Below, one piece after another: positions 1 through 5,486 of a stretch of 5,486 bases of DNA. A program made the position numbers and the translations under genes. Position 1 is the first letter of the stretch. Each line of letters opens with the position of its first letter. The notes beneath the pieces were generated by a model that was not told the DNA's origin, did not search any database, and saw nothing but the letters and a program-made list of their open reading frames with translations. Location of the stretch: the NCBI GenBank assembly GCA_031267345.1, contig JAIRZG010000226.1, positions 1-5,486 of the forward strand, given 5' to 3'. This stretch comes from Zoogloeaceae bacterium (GTDB taxonomy: Bacteria; Pseudomonadota; Gammaproteobacteria; Burkholderiales; Rhodocyclaceae).

Positions 1-65
1 CTCAAAGGGCAGCGGTCGGATTGAACGCCCGTCATCCAAGGATTGCGCCGACACCCGACCGGAGA

Positions 66-70
66 GGGAG
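66..70 (+). promoter_or_regulatory. Ribosome binding site of the WG-repeat gene
   Basis: GGGAG sits six bases before ATG 77 and is preceded by further purines (GGAGA at 61-65). It decides the start, because the reading frame is otherwise open to position 2. I see no convincing -35/-10 promoter in bases 1-60; a TTGAAC at 21-26 has no matching -10 box at the right distance. Confidence 0.6.
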
Positions 71-76
71 ACAAAA

Positions 77-1759
77 ATGAACAATATGTCTGACAAACAT
101 TCAGCATATGGCGGCGCGCCCCGTTTCCCGCGCCGCGTCGCGCTGCGCTTGTGTTGCTTTCTGTTCACAGGATTGTGGCTGCCCGTACATGCGAACGCCG
201 TTTTCTGGAGAGAAGACATGGCGACATCGCCAGACGAGTATGAAGGCAAGGATTTGCTGGCAATTTGCGTCAACCAAAAATGCGGCTATATCAACGCCAA
301 GGGAGAAAAAGTCGTCCCGCTGCGTTTCAACGAAGTGCTCGGCTTCACGGGCTATGGTCCGGCGCGGGTAAAGTTGAAGGGCAAATACGGGTTTATCAAC
401 GCAACCGGCAAAGAGATTATCTCCATCCGGTTTGACCAGGCGGGAGATTTTTCCGCCAATGGTTTGGCGCGTGTGCTGAAAAACGGGAAATGGGGCTATA
501 TCAATGCAGCAGGCAAAACCGCCATCCCGTTTCGATTTGATTCTGCCGACGGCTTTGGGGCGAATGCTCTGGCGAGAGTCAGCATTGGCAAAAAATATGG
601 CTACATCAACGCCAAAGGTAAAGCGGTTATTCCGATTAGGTATAGCGGCGTCTGGGGATTTTCCAGTTATAGTGGGTTATCAACATTCGGAATCAACGGG
701 AAAGTAGGCTGTATCAATGCCAAAGGGAAAGAAGTTATCCCTGCCAAGTTTGATTCCATATCCTGCACCGACTTCAGGAAAGACGGGGATTTGGCGCGCG
801 CGCATAACGGCAACAACAAAAGCGGTTATGTCAACATCAAAGGCGAAGTGATTGTTCCCTTCAAGTATTATACCACTAACATTTTCACTTCATCAGGTCT
901 TGCGAGTGTTCAGTATAACGGGAAAACTGTATATGTAAAGGGCGCTTTCAGGTTCGACGGGAAAACTGCATATGTAAACACCAAAGGGGAAGAAATCATC
1001 CCGCCAATCTATGATTGGGGCAGCGATTTTGAGGGCGGTCTGGCAGCCGTCAAACTGAAGGGAGAATGGGGCTATATCAATACCAGGGGAGAAGTCATCA
1101 TTCCGTTTGGTCTTGGTGGATTTTGGGCATTCCCTGATGCGAATTTGGTCGTAGTTCGCAACGACCAAAGGAAATTTGGACTGATGAATTTCAAAGGTGA
1201 ACCGGTTATTCCTTTTCGATTTGATGAACTCTACGTTTCTGGTGATTTCATAAAAGCCAAACTCAATGGCAAGCAAGGCTATCTTGACCTCAAAGGAAAA
1301 GAAGTTATTCCCATCCGCTTTGATGAAGCCTACCATTTCAGCGGCGGCTTGGCGCGGGTCAAACTCGATGGTAAATGGGGCTGCATCAACCCCAAAGGAG
1401 AAGAAGTGTTTCCCATTCGTTTTGACGCCATTCTATGCGCAAAGGAAGAAGCACGGGCAAAACGGGATGGCAAACACGAGTTTATCAATACAAAAGGGGA
1501 AACCATCAGGAGTATTCGTGCTGACCGGGTGGTGGATCGTCGGGGAAAAGAACTTTTTGGTTCATATAATGAAAGCAGACAGGACTGGCGCGTGACGAGC
1601 GCGGAAGAATTTTTTTATTTATTTATTAAAGGCAAGGGCTGGGGTGTAATTAACGCAGAGGATAAAGTCATCATTTGGGGAATCGACCCGCCGTACCGGG
1701 TTGAATGTCATGGCCTTCATGACAAGGTGTGCGTTCCAGAAGGAAACCCTTCACGATGA
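77..1759 (+). CDS. Exported WG (KWG) repeat protein
   Basis: A 560-residue protein of unknown specific function. Seen: a signal peptide (basic RFPRR at 16-20, hydrophobic core about 21-36, probable signal peptidase I site after ANA at 39-41), so it is likely periplasmic or secreted. Nearly all the rest is WG repeats, pattern [KE]xG[YFC][IV]NxKGxxVIPxRFD. Units start near residues 68, 103, 138, 173, 209, 248, 286, 330, 366, 399, 433 and 466, with a degenerate last one at 520. Spacing is mostly 33-39 residues, stretched to 44 and 54 near the end. Known of the family: WG repeats form beta-hairpin arrays thought to bind partners; no catalytic residues are expected or seen. Start: GGGAG at 66-70 lies 6 bases before ATG 77. 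The frame is open upstream to the left edge, but no better start appears there, and ATG 86 is too far from the ribosome binding site. No operon partner is visible on this strand. The DNA is more AT-rich than its neighbours, which suggests transfer but does not prove it. Confidence 0.93.
   Translation: MNNMSDKHSAYGGAPRFPRRVALRLCCFLFTGLWLPVHANAVFWREDMATSPDEYEGKDLLAICVNQKCGYINAKGEKVVPLRFNEVLGFTGYGPARVKLKGKYGFINATGKEIISIRFDQAGDFSANGLARVLKNGKWGYINAAGKTAIPFRFDSADGFGANALARVSIGKKYGYINAKGKAVIPIRYSGVWGFSSYSGLSTFGINGKVGCINAKGKEVIPAKFDSISCTDFRKDGDLARAHNGNNKSGYVNIKGEVIVPFKYYTTNIFTSSGLASVQYNGKTVYVKGAFRFDGKTAYVNTKGEEIIPPIYDWGSDFEGGLAAVKLKGEWGYINTRGEVIIPFGLGGFWAFPDANLVVVRNDQRKFGLMNFKGEPVIPFRFDELYVSGDFIKAKLNGKQGYLDLKGKEVIPIRFDEAYHFSGGLARVKLDGKWGCINPKGEEVFPIRFDAILCAKEEARAKRDGKHEFINTKGETIRSIRADRVVDRRGKELFGSYNESRQDWRVTSAEEFFYLFIKGKGWGVINAEDKVIIWGIDPPYRVECHGLHDKVCVPEGNPSR
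918..978 (+). repeat. Imperfect direct repeat inside the WG gene, 39-base period
   Basis: Bases 918-939 recur at 957-978 with one mismatch (T/C at 929/968). The offset is 39 bases, exactly 13 codons, so the frame is kept. At protein level GKTVYVK (282-288) is echoed by GKTAYVN (295-301). The first copy lacks the NxKGxxxIP tail of a complete unit. This extra piece lengthens the gap between WG units 6 and 7 and looks like a partial tandem duplication more recent than the old, diverged repeats. Confidence 0.7.
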
Positions 1760-1875
1760 CCCGTCCTTTTCAAAAGCCGCATGTGCCCTCAGGAAGCTGT
1801 TTTGGAAATTGGCGCAAGCATGTTATTACCGCAACGTCGCATACAGCCGGAACATTATGAAGGCGAATGTATGAC

Positions 1876-1903
1876 AAAACAGAGATCACGGTCTCCGTTT
1901 TTT
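1876..1903. terminator. Candidate bidirectional intrinsic terminator
   Basis: On the + strand AAAAC (1876-1880) and GAGA (1882-1885) pair with TCTC (1892-1895) and GTTTT (1897-1901) around a TCACGG loop, with one A/C mismatch (1881/1896). The right arm runs into six T (1898-1903). The left arm's A-run would supply a short U-tract for transcripts coming the other way. It lies between the convergent WG and exporter genes, 116 bases past the WG stop. The stem is only 9 pairs and mostly AT, so stability is modest. Confidence 0.4.
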
Positions 1904-1925
1904 CCGGGTGAATGCACGGCGGAAA

Positions 1926-1945
1926 ATCCCCGCGCAACGACGCGG
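1926..1945 (-). terminator. Possible weak terminator hairpin after the MMPL exporter
   Basis: Read on the - strand, CCGCG (1945-1941) pairs with CGCGG (1934-1930) around a six-base loop, starting 12 bases after the exporter stop. It is followed by GGA and then four T. The five-pair stem and short T-run make it marginal; the hairpin at 1876-1903 could do the same job. Confidence 0.22.
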
Positions 1946-1957
1946 CGAGACATTCAT

Positions 1958-4294
1958 TCAATTTGGAAACGCCCCCGCGCCGTCAGGCGCACATCGCTGT
2001 CCGCAAGGACTCCGGAAAACCGGTGTCAGGAGCCAGGAGAGCGTCACGCCCAAAGTCGCTGTCAGTCCCAGCGCGTGTAGCGCGGGGGTGGCGGAGAAGG
2101 CCAGCAGACCGAAGGAGGCGAGGGTGAGGGCGGCGGCGAGCGTCGTCGCCAGCAAGGTGTGGGCGTGGGTCTGGCGGGCGGCGAGGAAAATGGCATAATC
2201 GACGCCCATACCCAAAGTAAGCAACAAGGCGAGAATGCTCAGCATCTGCGCGGGGATATTCAGATAGCCCATGATGGCAAGCGTCATCAGTCCCGCCAGC
2301 AGCACTGGCGCGAGCAAGCGCCAGACTTCGCGCCGGAAAAAAGGATAGAGCAACACAGGCAACAGCAAACAGGCGGCGAGCAGGGTTTGCGTCAGCAGAT
2401 GCCGATAGCGTTGCATCAGGTCGGAAATGTCGCGCGTCTGGTCTATCCAGCTCACGCCTTCGGCGGCGAATTGCGCCAGTTCCGCCGCCGTTTCTTTCCC
2501 CTGCAAACCTTTCAGCAATACCATGCTGGCGTATTTTCCGGACTGGGTTTCCCCCAGCCAGAAGGCTTGCGCGGCTTGTCTGAAAGGGCTACGCAAACCG
2601 ATTTCCGGCGTGAGCGGCGGCGCGTCCGCTTCTTCCGCCCAGTCTGCGGGAAGCTCCATCTCCCTTGCCAGCGCCTTACGGCTAACCCGCAGTTTTTTTT
2701 GTCGGGCGCGATTTTCCTGTTGCCGCGCTTCTGAAGGCAGCCAGCGACTGGTCGCCTCAAAACCGCTGATTTTGCCAGAGCCAATCAGCGGGCGCAGACG
2801 TTCAATCAGTGCTTCTTCTTTTTGCAACAGGCGTTCCGCGCTGTCGGCAGTGAGTAAAAACATCTGCGCGGGACTGGGCAGTTGCAGGATGCTGGAGACT
2901 TCGCCTTGTTCCGCCATCAGCGCGGGATCGCCGCTGAACAGGCTGCGAATGTCGTCGTTCGCCTGTAAGCGCAGGAGTCCGCCGAGGGTCAGGGCGGCAA
3001 GAACGAGCGCAATGCCCCAGGCTTTGCCGCTGTTTTGCCAGCGCGGCCAATGGTCGAGCAGTCCGGTCATCCAATGGGCATTTTCGGGCAGCGGCAGGGT
3101 TGGCGGCAACAGATAGGGATAAAAGCAGACGACGCTCATCCACGCGCCAAAAATGCCGCTGACGGCAAAAACCGCCATTTGCTTCAATCCGGGAAAAGGC
3201 GTAAGCGCCAGCGCCAGATAGGCGAGCGCCGGGGTGAGCAGCACCATGCACAGGGTCGGCAGCAAACGCCGGAAGCGTTCCCAGACCGGTTCCGTATTGC
3301 CCAGATGTTGCGCGAAAACCAGAATGGCGTAATCGACCGCTACGCCAATCAGGCTCGCGCCAAAGACCAGGGTAATCAAATGCACCCGCTCGAACAGCGC
3401 AAACGCGGCAATCAACGCGATGAGCGTACCGGAAATGAGCGACGCCACAATCAGCTTCAAGGCGCGCGCGCTCTGAAAGACCAGGCTGATCAAAAGAAAA
3501 GTCGCCAACAGCGAACCCAGTCCGATCAGGCGCATTTCGCCCTGCGCCTGCGCCGTCGCCGCCGCCGCGTGCAGCACGATGCCCGCGCGCAGGAGTCGCG
3601 CCTGTGGAAACGCCTGACGCAGCGTTTGTCGGGCGGCGTCGAGACGCGCCGTCAGCGCCTCTTGCACCTCCGAATCAAAGGCGCTGCCCGGCAGGGTATA
3701 CAGGAGCGCCGCATAGACGCGCCCGTCGTGCTCCAGCATCAGTTCGCCGCCGGATGGCCTGAGCGGCGTCGCTTCGCCCAGGCTTTGCAGCCAGGCGCCA
3801 AAAAAGCCGAACGGGTCGGCAAGCCAGGGAATGCCGCTCGGCGCGAAAGGCGCGTTCGCCAGCGTGAGGGCGCGGTTTTGCGCTTCCTCCGGCGTGGCCA
3901 AAAGCAGCCATGCCCGGTCGGCGGCGCTCATCAAGCCTTGTCGATAGGGAAAATAAAAATCACCGGGAAAGGACGCGACATCCGCCGCGACATCGCCCTG
4001 TTCCACCAGACTGGAATCCCTCAGCGCCACGCGCAGCGTCTGCGCCGCCTGTCGGGCGCTGGCCTCGTCCGGCGTGGAGACCAGCAACGCCAGTTGCCGC
4101 TCGCCCTGAACAGAGAGCGCCTTCAACGCTGCTTCCAGCGCCGGATGCCGCTCGTCCTTCGGCAACAGGGCGAACAGGTCGGTATCCACCCGTGCCGACC
4201 ACGCCGTCCGCTCCAGTAACAGGAACAACGCGGCAAATAAAAGCAAGGCCAGCCAAAGGCAGGCCAGCAGACGATGGCGGCGAGCGTAGTTCAT
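1958..4294 (-). CDS. MMPL/RND family inner-membrane exporter (COG4258-like predicted exporter)
   Basis: A 778-residue, apparently full-length proton-driven exporter of the MMPL branch of the RND superfamily. Seen: two similar halves. Each has one membrane helix (about 9-27 and 425-441), a large extracytoplasmic domain (about 30-250 and 445-630), then a cluster of about five helices (about 255-400 and 632-760). GVAVDY at 317-322 and GMGVDY at 695-700 match the Asp-Tyr pair used for proton relay in MmpL3-type proteins. Known of the family: COG4258-type exporters are often encoded in aryl polyene/xanthomonadin-like clusters and are thought to move acyl-type products or lipids out of the inner membrane. 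No synthase, acyltransferase or LolA-like gene is visible here, so the substrate is open. Start: ATG 4294, the first possible in this frame. Its ribosome binding site is poor (AAAAATATTCCCG upstream), but it overlaps the stop of a small ORF as ATGA, suggesting coupled translation. Confidence 0.9.
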   Translation of the reverse strand: MNYARRHRLLACLWLALLLFAALFLLLERTAWSARVDTDLFALLPKDERHPALEAALKALSVQGERQLALLVSTPDEASARQAAQTLRVALRDSSLVEQGDVAADVASFPGDFYFPYRQGLMSAADRAWLLLATPEEAQNRALTLANAPFAPSGIPWLADPFGFFGAWLQSLGEATPLRPSGGELMLEHDGRVYAALLYTLPGSAFDSEVQEALTARLDAARQTLRQAFPQARLLRAGIVLHAAAATAQAQGEMRLIGLGSLLATFLLISLVFQSARALKLIVASLISGTLIALIAAFALFERVHLITLVFGASLIGVAVDYAILVFAQHLGNTEPVWERFRRLLPTLCMVLLTPALAYLALALTPFPGLKQMAVFAVSGIFGAWMSVVCFYPYLLPPTLPLPENAHWMTGLLDHWPRWQNSGKAWGIALVLAALTLGGLLRLQANDDIRSLFSGDPALMAEQGEVSSILQLPSPAQMFLLTADSAERLLQKEEALIERLRPLIGSGKISGFEATSRWLPSEARQQENRARQKKLRVSRKALAREMELPADWAEEADAPPLTPEIGLRSPFRQAAQAFWLGETQSGKYASMVLLKGLQGKETAAELAQFAAEGVSWIDQTRDISDLMQRYRHLLTQTLLAACLLLPVLLYPFFRREVWRLLAPVLLAGLMTLAIMGYLNIPAQMLSILALLLTLGMGVDYAIFLAARQTHAHTLLATTLAAALTLASFGLLAFSATPALHALGLTATLGVTLSWLLTPVFRSPCGQRCAPDGAGAFPN

Positions 4295-4365
4295 CGGGAA
4301 TATTTTTCGGTGAAATGGAATTTGACGAGTTTGTCCGAAGCGGCAACGCGTGAATTTCGCTTCAT
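4291..4365 (-). CDS. Candidate 24-residue leader or remnant ORF overlapping the exporter start
   Basis: A 24-codon frame beginning MKRNSRVAAS and ending HFTEKYSR, with seven basic residues (three Lys, three Arg, one His is extra) and no membrane segment. Seen: AAAGGAAAA directly before its ATG gives a good ribosome binding site, much better than that of the exporter. Its TGA overlaps the exporter ATG in the sequence ATGA (4294-4291), the classic layout for translational coupling. It starts 38 bases after the hsdR stop. I do not recognise the sequence. Two readings: a translated leader that feeds ribosomes to the exporter; or the tail of a once longer upstream gene (in aryl polyene-type clusters, for example, a LolA-like gene), cut off when the restriction locus came to lie next to it. 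The same frame continues open upstream as far as 4959, but there it only shadows hsdR. Confidence 0.42.
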   Translation of the reverse strand: MKRNSRVAASDKLVKFHFTEKYSR

Positions 4366-4374
4366 TTTTCCTTT
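4366..4374 (-). promoter_or_regulatory. Ribosome binding site of the small ORF
   Basis: On the - strand AAAGGAAAA ends immediately before ATG 4365, placing AGG five to seven bases from the start. It is the only good ribosome binding site between the hsdR stop and the exporter start, and the main reason to think the small ORF is translated. Confidence 0.45.
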
Positions 4375-4403
4375 GTTACGCCGGGATTTACACATGTTCA
4401 ATT

Positions 4404-5486
4404 TCACGTCCTTGCCTGCGGCGCGGACGACGCCATGCCGGGATGGTAGGTCGAATCGAACACCACATCCGTCAACCAGCGTTTGAAGCTGGGATTTTCG
4501 TTGAATTGCCTGAACAATTCGGTGTGGTCGAACAACAAATTCTGTACCACGTGGCCAAGCGCTATGTCGTGCTCCAGCCGGGCATTCTGCGGGTCTGAAT
4601 TTGCCTGCGCGTTTAGATAGGCCCTGTTCTGGGCCACACGTGCTGGGATTTCTTCGGTGATGACCTGCCTGATCTTGTCCGCGTCGTGCCACTCGATGTT
4701 GCCGAAAAGCTCGTTGAACTGCCGGACGATGTCCGAGAGCCTGTCCATCTCCGGCTCGCTCACCCCACCCCCGCCGCCAGGCGGCGGAGGTTCGACGAGG
4801 GCATCCGCGTCGGCCATCGCAATGCGCATCGCCGCCTGCTCCTGTGTGCGGTAGCTGTCCATGTCGATGGTTTCCAGCACACCCTTGGAGAGGTCTTCTT
4901 CCGTCGGCGCGGGCAGTTTCGGGATGAGGAAGTTCAGGAAGATCGACAAGCTCTCCCAACCTTGATAGCCGTAAGGCAGGATCGCCGACAGAAAGTTGTA
5001 GCTGCGCATGAAGGCCTTGGCCTGGCCTTTGAACGCGACCTGGCCGTCCTCGTCCAGCCTATTCTTGTACGCCTCGACGCAGACATCAAGAATGGGGTCA
5101 AGCCGGTCGCGCTCGGCCCCGCTGAGGAACAGCGCCACCAGTTCGTCCACCTGCTGCGCGCTGTAGACCTGCTGTGCGTCCAACTCGGCTTTTAGATCGT
5201 GCAGCCTGTTCGGGTCGGTTTCGCCTTCCTGGACAGTTGCACGGTAGTAGTCTTGGAAAGCCGCCTTCACCGCTTCGGCGTTGCCTGCGAAGTCCAGCAC
5301 GAAGGTGTCGTGCTTCTGCGGGTGCGCACGGTTCAGGCGCGAGAGCGTTTGCACCGCCTGGACGCCCGCCAGCGGTTTGTCTACGTACATCGTGTGCAGC
5401 AGCGGCTCGTCGAAGCCGGTGACAAATTTGTTGGCGACGATCAGGAAACGATAGGGGTCTTGTTTGAGCCGCGCCGGAATGTCCTT
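4404..5486 (-). CDS. hsdR: Type I restriction enzyme R subunit, C-terminal part (cut by window edge)
   Basis: The last 360 residues of HsdR, the ATP-dependent DNA-translocating and cutting subunit of a type I restriction-modification complex (with HsdM and HsdS) acting on unmodified foreign DNA. Seen: the frame is open to the right edge, so ATG 5390 is internal. Fragment residues about 15-53 carry the end of the second RecA-like helicase domain: FLIVANKFVTGFDEP (motif V region) and QTLSRLNR (motif VI, final Arg as arginine-finger candidate). VLDFAGN and YNFLSAILPY follow in the helical region, then a PPPPGGGGG linker at 233-241, EPEMDRLSDIVRQFNELFG after it, and an ending in VFDSTYH typical of the family. 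The nuclease and first helicase domain lie outside the window. Stop TGA at 4404-4406. The C-terminus looks natural, not truncated. hsdM and hsdS are expected upstream, to the right. No terminator is visible after the stop, so read-through into the small ORF and exporter is possible. Confidence 0.93.
   Translation of the reverse strand, partial: KDIPARLKQDPYRFLIVANKFVTGFDEPLLHTMYVDKPLAGVQAVQTLSRLNRAHPQKHDTFVLDFAGNAEAVKAAFQDYYRATVQEGETDPNRLHDLKAELDAQQVYSAQQVDELVALFLSGAERDRLDPILDVCVEAYKNRLDEDGQVAFKGQAKAFMRSYNFLSAILPYGYQGWESLSIFLNFLIPKLPAPTEEDLSKGVLETIDMDSYRTQEQAAMRIAMADADALVEPPPPGGGGGVSEPEMDRLSDIVRQFNELFGNIEWHDADKIRQVITEEIPARVAQNRAYLNAQANSDPQNARLEHDIALGHVVQNLLFDHTELFRQFNENPSFKRWLTDVVFDSTYHPGMASSAPQART
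4771..4787. repeat. Perfect inverted repeat in the hsdR linker
   Basis: CCGCCGCC and GGCGGCGG flank a single A (4771-4778, 4779, 4780-4787). It arises where a run of Pro codons meets a run of Gly codons on the - strand (the PPPPGGGGG linker). A Pro/Gly-rich linker before the EPE-DRLS motif is usual in this HsdR family, so the palindrome is probably a by-product of codon choice and not a regulatory site. Confidence 0.5.

Larger units (their letters stand above)
1760..1957. other. Convergent intergenic spacer without a convincing gene
   Basis: This roughly 200-base stretch separates the stop of the WG gene from the stop of the exporter. Apart from the two hairpins listed separately, I see nothing recognisable. 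Short open frames exist on both strands, but none has a ribosome binding site, plausible composition or recognisable motif. CTTTT-C-AAAAG at 1766-1776 is a near-perfect palindrome whose one-base loop is too small for a terminator. Confidence 0.55.

Noticed and set aside
893..1336. A 147-codon - strand frame inside the WG gene
   Set aside because: It is a reverse shadow of the WG repeats; its apparent periodicity comes directly from the + strand repeat.
1770..1961. A 63-codon frame on the - strand that overlaps the exporter stop, starting with TTG
   Set aside because: It has a rare start codon and no clear ribosome binding site, it spans both candidate terminators, and its product is unrecognisable.
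2573..2585. Sequence resembling a Neisseriaceae DNA uptake word (GCTTGTCTGAA)
   Set aside because: A single imperfect match within exporter coding sequence, with no other copies in the window. It is better treated as chance and does not support a taxonomic call.
3035..4219. A 394-codon open frame on the + strand opposite the exporter gene
   Set aside because: The product is dominated by Arg, Gln and Gly with no domain or membrane pattern. It is the mirror of a GC-rich, Leu/Ala-rich membrane protein whose motifs are clear on the other strand.
4376..4403. Possible promoter (TTGAAC, 17 bases, TAACAA) on the - strand after hsdR
   Set aside because: The spacing is right, but the -10 box matches the consensus at only three of six positions and the start point would fall at or inside the small ORF. 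Too weak to call.
4291..4959. A 222-codon frame on the - strand that includes the small ORF
   Set aside because: Above about 4404 it overlaps the well-supported hsdR frame, and its translation there is low-complexity Arg/Gly/Ala sequence. Only the last 24 codons, with their own ribosome binding site, are kept as a candidate.

Overview
The window looks like Proteobacterial chromosome, probably gamma- or betaproteobacterial. This rests on the gene families and coding style only; there is no rRNA, tRNA or other taxonomic marker. It holds three substantial genes and one very small candidate gene.

Left part (77-1759, + strand): a 560-residue secreted or periplasmic protein made almost entirely of WG (KWG) beta-repeats. 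It has a Sec-type signal peptide and paired cysteines in the mature part. No stop precedes it in frame back to the window edge, but the ribosome binding site and signal peptide place the start at 77. Its DNA is visibly richer in A and T than the other two genes, most of all in the second half.

Middle (1760-1957): a convergent spacer of about 200 bases with two candidate hairpins. One is an A-stem-T structure that could terminate from both sides. The other is a short GC-rich hairpin just past the exporter stop codon. I see no convincing gene there.

Central part (1958-4294, - strand): a complete 778-residue MMPL/RND-type inner-membrane exporter with the expected duplicated layout and two [AM]GVDY-like proton-relay motifs. 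Proteins of this type often serve aryl polyene or other fatty-acyl/polyketide-like lipid clusters, but no such biosynthetic gene is visible here.

Right part (4404-5486, - strand): the C-terminal 360 residues of a type I restriction enzyme R subunit (HsdR). It enters from the right edge in the last helicase motifs and runs to its natural stop. The rest of hsdR, and presumably hsdM/hsdS, lie beyond the window.

Between hsdR and the exporter, a 24-codon ORF (4291-4365, - strand) has a good ribosome binding site, and its stop overlaps the exporter start as ATGA. The exporter itself has a poor ribosome binding site. The small ORF may be a translated leader that couples exporter translation, or the stump of a gene cut off when the restriction locus arrived. 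This is the least explained feature of the window. I found no clear sign of a wholly new multigene system.
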